64,000 nt of DNA, from the NCBI GenBank assembly GCA_024235855.1, contig JACKLN010000004.1, positions 1-64,000 on the forward strand, in the 5' to 3' direction. The translations under genes and the position numbers were made by a program. Shown here one piece after another: positions 53,375 to 60,697 of this stretch. The stretch comes from Burkholderiaceae bacterium. GTDB lineage: Bacteria; Pseudomonadota; Gammaproteobacteria; Burkholderiales; Burkholderiaceae_C. The notes under the pieces are model-generated. The model ran no database searches. It was not told the DNA's origin and worked only from the letters and a program-made list of their open reading frames with translations. Numbering within the stretch: the stretch's first letter is position 1; every line of letters begins with the position of its first letter.

Positions 53375-54187
53375 ATGGACCGCACCCGGCCCGACGCCCT
53401 GCGCGACCCCTGCGCCTACCTGGCGCAGGGCCGCGAGTGCGAGCTCTTCGCCCAGGCCTTCGCGGCACGCCTGCCGCTGCTGCTCAAGGGCCCCACCGGC
53501 TGCGGCAAGACGCGGCTGGTGGAGCACATGGCGCAGCGGCTGGGCCGCCCACTGGTCACGGTGAGCGGCCACGACGACCTGGGCGCGGCCGACCTCACCG
53601 GCCGCCACCTGATCGTCGGCGGCGACACCCGCTGGTGCGACGGCCCGCTGACGCAGGCGGTGCGCCAGGGCGCGATCTTCTACCTCGACGAGGTGGTGGA
53701 GGCGCGCAAGGACATCACCGTGGTGCTGCACCCGCTGGCCGACGACCGCCGCCAGCTGCCGCTGGAACGCACCGGCGAACTGCTGGACGCCGCGCCAGGC
53801 TTCATGCTCGTGGTCAGCTACAACCCCGGCTACCAGAACCTGCTCAAGGGCCTCAAGCCCAGCACGCGCCAGCGCTTCGTGGCGCTGACGCTGGACTACC
53901 CTGCGCCGGCGCTGGAGGCGCGCATCGTGGCCAGCGAGAGCGGCTGCAGCGACGCGGTGGCGGCGCAGCTGGTGGCGTTGGCGCAGGCGCTGCGCCGGCT
54001 CACCGACCACGACCTGGAAGAGACCGCCAGCACGCGGCTGCTGGTGATGGCCGCACGGCTGCAGGCCGGCGGCATGGCGTTGGGCGACGCCGCCCACCAC
54101 GCCGTGCTCCAGGCGCTGACCGACGACGGCGGCACCCTGGCCGCCCTGCACGAGGTGCAACGTGCCGTGCTCGGCGACGGTGGCTGA
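53375..54187 (+). CDS. norQ: NorQ MoxR-like AAA+ ATPase for nitric oxide reductase
   Basis: A 270-residue MoxR-class ATPase that, with NorD, is needed to insert the non-heme iron in NorB. The Walker A is LKGPTGCGKTRLVEHMA (residues 38-54), and Walker B is IFYLDEVVEARKD. The sensor region LVVSYNPGYQNLLKGLKPSTRQRFV is distinctive for NorQ/CbbQ. Start ATG 53375 is preferred over GTG 53372. The next gene starts inside its end. Confidence 0.95.
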   Translation: MDRTRPDALRDPCAYLAQGRECELFAQAFAARLPLLLKGPTGCGKTRLVEHMAQRLGRPLVTVSGHDDLGAADLTGRHLIVGGDTRWCDGPLTQAVRQGAIFYLDEVVEARKDITVVLHPLADDRRQLPLERTGELLDAAPGFMLVVSYNPGYQNLLKGLKPSTRQRFVALTLDYPAPALEARIVASESGCSDAVAAQLVALAQALRRLTDHDLEETASTRLLVMAARLQAGGMALGDAAHHAVLQALTDDGGTLAALHEVQRAVLGDGG

Positions 54188-55145
54188 ACTTACGGCCCGT
54201 CTGGACCACGCCACGCTGCAGCGCCGGCGCCGCGCGCTGCAGCTGGGCTTCTTCGCACTCTTCCTGATCGCGCCGGCGCTGGACCTGGTGCGTTTCGACC
54301 TGCACGAGGCGCAGCTGTGGTTCGGGGGCCAGCGCTGGACCCTGGGCATCGCCGCCTTCCAGCGCGGCGAGCTCACGGCCACGCAGGTGGCCCTGTCGAT
54401 CTTCCTGCGCGGCATCCTGCCTGCGGTGGCACTCGTCGTGGGCTTCCTCGCCGTGGCGCGCCGCTTCGGCCGGGTCTACTGCGGCTGGCTGTGCCCACAC
54501 TTCTCGCTGGTGGAAGGCCTCAACGACCTGCTGCACCGCGCCAGCGGCAAGCTCAGCGTCTGGGACCGCCACCCCGTGCCGCGCGCCGGCCGCGTGCCGC
54601 AGCGCCGCTGGTGGCCGCTGTTCGCGCTGGCCTGCGCCATCTTCGGCTTCCTGTGGGCGATCACGCTGCTGACCTACCTGCTGCCGCCGCGCGAGATCTG
54701 GAGCGGATTGCTCAACGGCACGCTCACGCCCAACCAGGCGCGCTTCCTGGCCATCGGCAGCGTGGTCTTCACGCTGGAGTTCGCCTTCGCGCGCCACCTG
54801 TTCTGCCGCTTCGGCTGCGCCGTGGGCCTGTTCCAGAGCCTGGCGTGGATGAGCAACCCGCGCGCGCTGGTGATGGCCTTCGACCGCGGCCGTGCCGCCG
54901 AGTGCCGTGGCTGTGCCACCGCCGACGCACCCGCTGGCGACGCCTGCGAGGTGGCCTGCCCGATGCGGCTGCGCCCGCGTCAGGTCAAGCGGCTGATGTT
55001 CAGCTGCGTGCAGTGCGGTCAGTGCCTGGCGCAGTGCGAACAGTCGCACGCCGGGCGCAGCGCCAGTCCCAACCTGCAGTGGACGATCGGCGTCGACGCG
55101 CTGCGCGAGACGCTGCGCCAGCGGCGCGACGACAGGAGCCGTTGA
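54180..55145 (+). CDS. Membrane iron-sulfur protein embedded between norQ and norD (NapH/NosR/CcoG-like)
   Basis: A 321-residue protein when read from GTG 54180, overlapping norQ by eight bases. It has about five hydrophobic segments, two cytoplasmic CxxxC-type motifs (CGWLCPHFSLVEG and CRFGCAVGLFQS) and a C-terminal pair of cysteine groups (CRGCATA with CEVACPM, and CVQCGQCLAQC). The layout resembles the polyferredoxin part of NapH, NosR and CcoG. It may feed electrons or help build the NO reductase. The exact role is unknown. Its stop overlaps the norD ATG by one base. Confidence 0.8.
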   Translation: MAELTARLDHATLQRRRRALQLGFFALFLIAPALDLVRFDLHEAQLWFGGQRWTLGIAAFQRGELTATQVALSIFLRGILPAVALVVGFLAVARRFGRVYCGWLCPHFSLVEGLNDLLHRASGKLSVWDRHPVPRAGRVPQRRWWPLFALACAIFGFLWAITLLTYLLPPREIWSGLLNGTLTPNQARFLAIGSVVFTLEFAFARHLFCRFGCAVGLFQSLAWMSNPRALVMAFDRGRAAECRGCATADAPAGDACEVACPMRLRPRQVKRLMFSCVQCGQCLAQCEQSHAGRSASPNLQWTIGVDALRETLRQRRDDRSR

Positions 55146-56875
55146 TGGAGGAATGGGTCGGCCTGCAATGGCACCGCTGGGTCACCCGGCGGGCCGAACC
55201 GGAACGACCGGGCACGGCGCGGCTGGCCGACCACCGCCGCAGCGTGGAACTGCTGCTTCACGCCGGCGGTGGCACCCAGCGGGTGGCCGAGGCCGCCCCG
55301 ATGCGCGTGGGCGGCGAACGCCGCTTCTGGCAGCGCGTGGCCGGCACCGGCCTGCGCCTGCCGCTGCCGCAGCTGGACGCCAGCGTGCTGGCACTGCCGG
55401 CGCAGGTGGCGCTGTGCAACGACGCCGAACTCGACGCCGACCTCTACCGCTGGTGGGCCGCGCTGGCCAGCCAGATCGACCTGCGCCTGCCCTGGGTGCG
55501 CGCCAACACCGAGGCCGTCCCGCGCGTGCTGGCACGCTTTCCCGGCCTGGCGCCACGGTTCGCGCGGCTGCACGCGGCGCTGGGCGTGCCACTGCCGCCA
55601 CCCGGCGCGAGGCCGTCCGATGCGACACCGGCCTGGACCTGGATCGTGCCCGTGCCCGCAGCCGCCGCCGTCGAGGGCACCGGCCCTGGCGAGGAGGACC
55701 GAACCGCCGACGCCGGCCCTGCCGACCAGCCGCCATCGCCCCGCCGCCGCACACAGCGCACCCGTGAAGGTGCATCGCGCACGCCGCTGCTGCTGGCCTC
55801 GAAGACCGAGTCGCTGCTGACCTTCGGCGATCCGCTGCGCGTGGACCGCGCACTGGACGACGAGGACGACGGCAGCGCCGCCACCGCGGCCGAGGAACTG
55901 GAGACCTTGACGCTGCAGCAGACGGCCGGCGGCGCCCGGGCCCGCTGGCGCTTCGACCTCGACCTGCCGTCGGCCGCCGCCGACGACCGGCCCCTGGGTG
56001 CCGGCGAGAACCTGCCGGAGTGGGACCCGCGCACCCGTGCACTGCGCGCCGACCGCGTGCGGTCCCAGGTCTACCTGCCGCGCGAGCCCCGGCCGTGGAT
56101 GCCGGCGCCGGCGCTGCGCGCCACCGCCGCGCGCGTGCGCCGCCAGCTGGAACGACAGCGCGATGCGCTGCGCTGGAGCGCGCCCGGGCCCGACGGCGAG
56201 CGCCTGGACCTGGACGCCTGGGTGCGCCACCGAGGGTTGGCGACCGCCACGCGCGGCACCGAGGCGGCGGTGTGGCAACGCCGCGTGCGCCGCGAACGCC
56301 ATCTCGCCACGCTGCTGCTGGCCGACCTGTCGATGTCCACCGACGCCCATGTCAACGACCGCCAGCGCGTGATCGACGTCATCCGCGAGGCCCTCTACGT
56401 CTTCGGCGAGGCGCTGGCCGGCAGCGGCGACCCGTTTGCCGTCTACGGCTTCAGCTCGCTGCGCCGGCAGTTGCGCCTGCACGCGCTCAAGCCGTTCCCG
56501 CAGCGCTGGGGGCCGGCGGTGCTGCCGCGCCTGGGCGCGCTCAAGCCCGGCTACTACACGCGCATGGGCGCAGCGCTGCGTGCCGGCACGCGGCGGCTGC
56601 AGCAGCGGCCGGAACGCCGGCGCCTGCTGCTGCTGCTGACCGACGGCAAGCCGCACGACCTGGACGGCTACGACAGCGCCTGGGGCCTGGAAGACACCCG
56701 CCAGGCCGTGCTGGAGGCGCGCCAGGCCGGCCTGCTGCCCTTTGCGCTGAGCATCGACGCCGAGGCCGGCGACACGCTGCCACGCCTGTTCGGCGACGCC
56801 GGCTGGGCCGCCGTGCGCCGGCCGGAGGACCTGGCCACCCGCCTGGCCACGCTGCACGCAAGGCTGACCCGCTGA
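55145..56875 (+). CDS. norD: NorD, VWA-domain nitric oxide reductase activation protein
   Basis: A 576-residue protein with a C-terminal von Willebrand factor A domain. The metal-binding motif is DLSMSTD (Asp394, then Ser and Ser), and LLLLTDGKPHDL is near the end. It opens MEEWVGLQWHRWVTRRAEP, the usual NorD start. It works with the NorQ ATPase in maturing NorB. The middle (about residues 160-280) is a low-complexity acidic/Pro-rich stretch. It begins at ATG 55145 within the stop of the preceding gene. Confidence 0.94.
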   Translation: MEEWVGLQWHRWVTRRAEPERPGTARLADHRRSVELLLHAGGGTQRVAEAAPMRVGGERRFWQRVAGTGLRLPLPQLDASVLALPAQVALCNDAELDADLYRWWAALASQIDLRLPWVRANTEAVPRVLARFPGLAPRFARLHAALGVPLPPPGARPSDATPAWTWIVPVPAAAAVEGTGPGEEDRTADAGPADQPPSPRRRTQRTREGASRTPLLLASKTESLLTFGDPLRVDRALDDEDDGSAATAAEELETLTLQQTAGGARARWRFDLDLPSAAADDRPLGAGENLPEWDPRTRALRADRVRSQVYLPREPRPWMPAPALRATAARVRRQLERQRDALRWSAPGPDGERLDLDAWVRHRGLATATRGTEAAVWQRRVRRERHLATLLLADLSMSTDAHVNDRQRVIDVIREALYVFGEALAGSGDPFAVYGFSSLRRQLRLHALKPFPQRWGPAVLPRLGALKPGYYTRMGAALRAGTRRLQQRPERRRLLLLLTDGKPHDLDGYDSAWGLEDTRQAVLEARQAGLLPFALSIDAEAGDTLPRLFGDAGWAAVRRPEDLATRLATLHARLTR

Positions 56876-56897
56876 CGGCTTCCGGATCGCGCATCGC

Positions 56898-56911
56898 TTG
56901 ACGCGCATCAA
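56898..56911. promoter_or_regulatory. Fnr/Dnr-type box upstream of the regulator gene
   Basis: TTGAC-GCGC-ATCAA is a canonical Crp/Fnr-family box flanked by C and G. Its centre is about 43 bases before the regulator ATG at 56948. So near a start it may act by autoregulation or place the transcription start at the ATG. Confidence 0.7.
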
Positions 56912-56947
56912 GGGGTCGGGTGGCCATCCGGGCAGCATGCCGGGGCC

Positions 56948-57646
56948 ATGCTCGACACCAGCCGCTTCGACATCCCCCGCTTCCTGACCCGCCTGCCGCT
57001 GTTCGGCGACCTGGACGGCGAGCAGATCGACCACATTGCTGCCGGCTGCACGCTGCGCCGGCTGGATCGGGGCGAGATGGTCTTCCGCGTCGGCGAGCCC
57101 TGCGAGCACTTCCACGTGGTGGTGCTGGGGCAGGTGAAGCTGTTCGTGATCTCGCCCGGCGGGCAGGAGAAGGTCATCGAGCTCGTCGGCCCCGGCCAGA
57201 GTTTCGCCGAGGCCCTGGTCTTCCTGGGTCGGCCCTGCCTGGTCAACGCACAGGTGCTGGCCGATTCGATGCTGCTGTCGGTGGCGCGCGAGACCATCCT
57301 CAGCGGCATCCAGCGCGACGGGCGCCTGGCGCTGCGCATGCTCGCCGGCTTGTCACGCCGCCTGCATGGCCTGGTGCACGACGTGCAGGCCTACGCCCTG
57401 CAGAACGGTGTGCAGCGCGTCATCGGCTACCTGTTGCGCGACCAGGGCGCCGAGGACTGCGTCAGCGGCGAGGTGGTCACCGTGAGCCTGCCCGTGAGCA
57501 AGGCCACCGTCGCTTCGCGCCTGTCGCTGACGCCGGAGTACTTCTCGCGCGTGCTGCGCGAACTGGAGGAGGCCGGGCTGATCGAGGTCGACAAGCGCGA
57601 CATCCGCCTGCTGGACCCGGCGAAGCTGGCGGCCTACCCAGGCTGA
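56948..57646 (+). CDS. dnr: Dnr-type Crp/Fnr-family regulator of denitrification
   Basis: A 232-residue regulator. The N-terminal cyclic-nucleotide-binding-like domain (about 20-130) holds VVVLGQVKLFVISPGGQEKVIELVGPG. The C-terminal winged helix has VSLPVSKATVASRLSLTPEYFSRVLREL, a sequence typical of Dnr/Nnr proteins. There is no N-terminal four-cysteine cluster as in Fnr, so NO via heme is the likelier signal. It lies between norD and the nir operon, which fits local control of nap, nor and nir through the boxes listed. It converges with the nir-associated gene across 14 bases. Confidence 0.85.
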   Translation: MLDTSRFDIPRFLTRLPLFGDLDGEQIDHIAAGCTLRRLDRGEMVFRVGEPCEHFHVVVLGQVKLFVISPGGQEKVIELVGPGQSFAEALVFLGRPCLVNAQVLADSMLLSVARETILSGIQRDGRLALRMLAGLSRRLHGLVHDVQAYALQNGVQRVIGYLLRDQGAEDCVSGEVVTVSLPVSKATVASRLSLTPEYFSRVLRELEEAGLIEVDKRDIRLLDPAKLAAYPG

Positions 57647-57660
57647 AGGCGGGCCCGGCC

Positions 57661-58353
57661 TCAGCGGCCAGGATCGACGCAGACGCTGATCACGGGGGCG
57701 GCGTCGAGGCCCGGTTCATCGCATGCACCCCGTGTATCCGAGACCGACTCGGCCACCGGCGTCCAGCGCCGGGCATCGAGGGTCAGCGTGCCGCCGTCCA
57801 CCGGCACCCGCCAACGGTCGCCACACAGGCGGCTTTCCGCGAGACGGGCACCCGATGCCGGCAAGCGCGCCACCGTGCGCCTCACGTCCAGGTGGACGAC
57901 GAGCACATCGCCCCCGTCCACGGCCGCCACCCAAGCGCGCCCCGGCGGCGCGAACGCAGGGGTCGGCGCCGGAGCATCGAAGGGAATGCGGCGCACCCCC
58001 AGGTACCCCGGGCTGGCGATGGCCTCGCCCATGCGGTGGTCGTGCACGTAGCCGTCGAAGATCGGCGGCGCCTCGGGGTCGAGCGGGATCTCCCACCACT
58101 CGTGCAGCGCCGGCCACGCGGCAAGCAGGCTGCGCCGGTGCGGCAGCGCCAGCAGCGCGCTGGCGCGGCCGTGCCGGGTGCCGGCGAGGTTGCGGCCGGG
58201 GTAGTCGCGCAGCACGCGGCCGCGCGCGTCCCGCAGGCGCAGGCCGGCGTCGGTGGCCTGCAGCCGGTGGCCGTCGAGCGTGACGCTGCACAGTGCCGCC
58301 GCGCCCACGGCGGGCCAGCTGATGACGGCACCGAGCAACGTGCGCCGCTTCAT
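57661..58353 (-). CDS. nirS-linked periplasmic protein of unknown function
   Basis: A 230-residue protein with a signal peptide (MKRRTLLGAVISWPAVGAAALC). The body has repeated short beta-strand patterns like a small beta-propeller fragment: DARGRVLRDYPGR, HEWWEIPLDPEAPPIFDG and VHDHRMGEAIASPGYLGVRR. I do not recognise a named family. It is the last gene of the operon nirS-nirM, 18 bases after nirM, so it probably helps cytochrome cd1 maturation or folding. It lacks heme motifs. Confidence 0.75.
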   Translation of the reverse strand: MKRRTLLGAVISWPAVGAAALCSVTLDGHRLQATDAGLRLRDARGRVLRDYPGRNLAGTRHGRASALLALPHRRSLLAAWPALHEWWEIPLDPEAPPIFDGYVHDHRMGEAIASPGYLGVRRIPFDAPAPTPAFAPPGRAWVAAVDGGDVLVVHLDVRRTVARLPASGARLAESRLCGDRWRVPVDGGTLTLDARRWTPVAESVSDTRGACDEPGLDAAPVISVCVDPGR

Positions 58354-58371
58354 GGGCGCATGCGTGCCGCG

Positions 58372-58698
58372 CTACTGCTGCAGGATCCAGCCAAGGGCCG
58401 CAGCCAACTCGGCATCGCCGATCTTCGCCGCCGGGTTCGGCGGCATCGGGATCGGCCCCCACACGCCCTTGCCACCGGCGCGCACCTTCTGCGCCAGTTC
58501 GGCCGGCGCGCCGGCCTGGCCCTTGTACCTGGCGGCAATGTCCTTCCAGGCCGGGCCAACGAGCTTCTTGTCCTTGGTGTGGCAGGCCGTGCAGCCGGCG
58601 GTGCCGAGCGCGGCTTCGGGGTTGGCCGCCGCCGGCAGCGCCAGCCCGCAGGCCAGCGCACCGGCGGCCAGGGCCGCCCATGGGGTGCGTCGTGTCAT
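58372..58698 (-). CDS. nirM: Cytochrome c-551-type electron donor to nitrite reductase
   Basis: A 108-residue periplasmic class I cytochrome c with signal peptide (ending LPAAANP). Heme motif CTACH is at 36-40 and the methionine ligand is Met85 in PIPMPPNP, as in Pseudomonas cytochrome c-551. It donates electrons to NirS. It lies 15 bases after nirS and is cotranscribed. Confidence 0.93.
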   Translation of the reverse strand: MTRRTPWAALAAGALACGLALPAAANPEAALGTAGCTACHTKDKKLVGPAWKDIAARYKGQAGAPAELAQKVRAGGKGVWGPIPMPPNPAAKIGDAELAAALGWILQQ

Positions 58699-58713
58699 GG
58701 GTCGCTCCTCCTC

Positions 58714-60459
58714 TCAGTAAACGTCGTGCTGCGTGTTGTAGACGTTGAAGTGCCCGGTCGGCGTGATCAGGCGCGGGTCCTTGATCACGGCCTTGAGCTT
58801 GAGCGTCCTGTCGTCGACCACGACGACGGCACTGGCCTTGTCCTTGGCGCTCCACACCGAGAACCACACCTCGTCACCCGCCTTGTTGTACTCCGGCTGC
58901 ACCACGCGCTTGGCGCCACCGTCGTCCGGCAGCCCGGCCCACTCGGCGATGGGCAGCACGGTGTAGCCCTTGTCCAGGTTGTCGATGTCGAACACCGCCA
59001 CCGACTGCGACAGCTTCGGATCGGGGTTCAGCGGCGTGTCGGAGTACAGGTGCCGGCTCTTCGGATGGCTCTTGATGAACAGGGCCCCGCCGCCCTGGCC
59101 CTTGAGCACCTGGACCTGCGTGAAGGCCACGGCCTTGTGCTTGACCGGGTCGGTGGCGATCAGCGAGATGGTCTCGTCGCCCAGGTGGCCGGTGGCCCAC
59201 ACGGGCCCGAACTTCGGGTGCACGAAGTTCGCGCCGCGGCCGGGGTGCGGGATCTTGCCGACGTCGATCAGCTTGACCAGCTTGCCTTCCTTGGCGTCCA
59301 CTGCAGCCACCTTGTTGCTCTGGTTGGCGGCCACCATGAAGTAGCGCTTGGTGCTGTCCCAGCCGCCGTCGTGCAGGAAGCGCGCGGTGCCGATCTCGGT
59401 GACCTTGAGCGCGTCGATGTTGGAGTAGTCCACCATCAGCGTCTTGCCGGTCTCCTTGACGTTGACCACGAACTCCGGCTTGAAGTGGCTGGCCACGATG
59501 CTGGCCACGCGCGGCTCTGGGTGGTATTCCTGCTTGTCGACCGTGTTGCCGCGGGTGGAGACGATCTTCAGCGGCTCCAGCGTGTCGCCGTTCATGATCG
59601 TGTACTGCGGCGGCCAGTAGCTGCCGGCGATGGCGTACTTGTCCTCGTAGCCCTTGTACTTGCTGGTGTCGACGCTGCGCGCCTCCAGGCCCACGCGGAT
59701 CTCGGCCACGTTGTCGGGCTTGGCCATCCACAGGTCGATCATGTTGATCTTGGCATCGCGCCCGATCACGAACAGGTAGCGCCCGCTGGCCGACAGGCGC
59801 GAGATGTGCACCGCGTAGCCGGTCTTGACGATGTTGATGATCTGCTTGGTGTCGCCATCGATCAGCGCCACCTCCCCGGTATCCCGCAACGTGGTCGAGA
59901 AGATGTTCTCGATGTTGTACGCGTTCATCTTCCGCTTCGGCCGCTGCTCCGGCGGCACGATGACCTTCCAGGTCTTCTTCATGTCGGCCATGCCGAATTC
60001 GGGCGGCAGCGGCGGTTCGTGCTGGATGTAGCGCGCCATCATGTCGACCTGCTGCTCGGTCAGGTCACCGCTGGTCTGCCAGTTGGGCATGCCCGCGGGC
60101 GAGCCGTAGGCGATGAAGACCTTCAGGTAGTCCGTGCCCTTGCCGATGGTGAGGTCGGGCGTCAGCGGCTTGCCGGTGGCGCCCTTGCGCAGCACGCCGT
60201 GGCAGCCGGCGCAGCGCTCGAAATAGATCTGGCGCGCCTCGTCGAACTCGGCTTGCGTCATCGGGGGGGCCTTCGGGTTGCGGCTCTCCACCATCGGCAC
60301 GCCGGTCAGCGCCGACGGCGCGGCGTGGTACTGCACATCGCCAGGCGCGACGTCCTTCTTGTCCTGCGCGAAGGCACCGCCGGCGGCGGCGAAGATGGCC
60401 ACGGCGGCCAACGGGGCCAGCACCGGCATCCGGTGCAGCGGGGTTCTCAGGCTCGTCAT
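58714..60459 (-). CDS. nirS: Cytochrome cd1 nitrite reductase
   Basis: A 581-residue periplasmic enzyme that reduces nitrite to NO. The start ATG 60459 follows AGGAG. The signal peptide ends GGAFAQD. The c-heme motif is CAGCH (83-87). The d1 propeller follows with MNAYNIENIFSTTLRDTGE, HFKPEFVVNVKETGKTL and C-terminal LITPTGHFNVYNTQHDVY, all typical of NirS. It needs heme d1, whose synthesis genes are not in this window. A Dnr-type palindrome lies 72 bases upstream. Confidence 0.97.
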   Translation of the reverse strand: MTSLRTPLHRMPVLAPLAAVAIFAAAGGAFAQDKKDVAPGDVQYHAAPSALTGVPMVESRNPKAPPMTQAEFDEARQIYFERCAGCHGVLRKGATGKPLTPDLTIGKGTDYLKVFIAYGSPAGMPNWQTSGDLTEQQVDMMARYIQHEPPLPPEFGMADMKKTWKVIVPPEQRPKRKMNAYNIENIFSTTLRDTGEVALIDGDTKQIINIVKTGYAVHISRLSASGRYLFVIGRDAKINMIDLWMAKPDNVAEIRVGLEARSVDTSKYKGYEDKYAIAGSYWPPQYTIMNGDTLEPLKIVSTRGNTVDKQEYHPEPRVASIVASHFKPEFVVNVKETGKTLMVDYSNIDALKVTEIGTARFLHDGGWDSTKRYFMVAANQSNKVAAVDAKEGKLVKLIDVGKIPHPGRGANFVHPKFGPVWATGHLGDETISLIATDPVKHKAVAFTQVQVLKGQGGGALFIKSHPKSRHLYSDTPLNPDPKLSQSVAVFDIDNLDKGYTVLPIAEWAGLPDDGGAKRVVQPEYNKAGDEVWFSVWSAKDKASAVVVVDDRTLKLKAVIKDPRLITPTGHFNVYNTQHDVY

Positions 60460-60524
60460 CTCAGCTCCTCTTGGGGTGACCGAATCGATGGCAGCCATGC
60501 TGGGCCGCAAGCCGGTCGCATTCC

Positions 60525-60538
60525 TTGAACTGGTTCAA
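60525..60538. promoter_or_regulatory. Dnr-type palindrome upstream of nirS
   Basis: TTGAA-CTGG-TTCAA, extended to CCTTGAAC-TG-GTTCAAGG with perfect eight-base arms. Its centre is 72 bases before the nirS ATG. It lies in the 238-base divergent gap shared with the TonB receptor gene. Confidence 0.75.
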
Positions 60539-60621
60539 GGGCCGCGACGAAGGCCCGGCCAGGGACGCCGGCTTGACGCGCCGCAAAGCCCTGATGCGCA
60601 AGCGGTCGACCGTGCCCGAAG

Positions 60622-60635
60622 GCGAACCAGTTCAA
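60622..60635. promoter_or_regulatory. Degenerate Dnr-like half-box upstream of the TonB receptor
   Basis: GCGAA-CCAG-TTCAA keeps the right half (TTCAAGG) of the local box but the left half is altered. Its centre is 69 bases before the TonB receptor ATG, the same spacing as the better boxes. Use as a weak site is possible but unproved. Confidence 0.35.
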
Positions 60636-60697
60636 GGACCGGCGGCGCCTGCAGGCGGAACCTTCGGGGTATCGAGATTCACGTGCCGGAGCACACC

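Noticed and set aside
57661..58353. Assignment of the nirS-linked protein as NirF
   Set aside because: It is far shorter than NirF and I could not match NirF motifs, so only an unknown-function call is supported.
56920..60528. Long plus-strand open frame opposite nirS and nirM
   Set aside because: It shadows dnr, nirM and nirS. The protein has no recognisable features.
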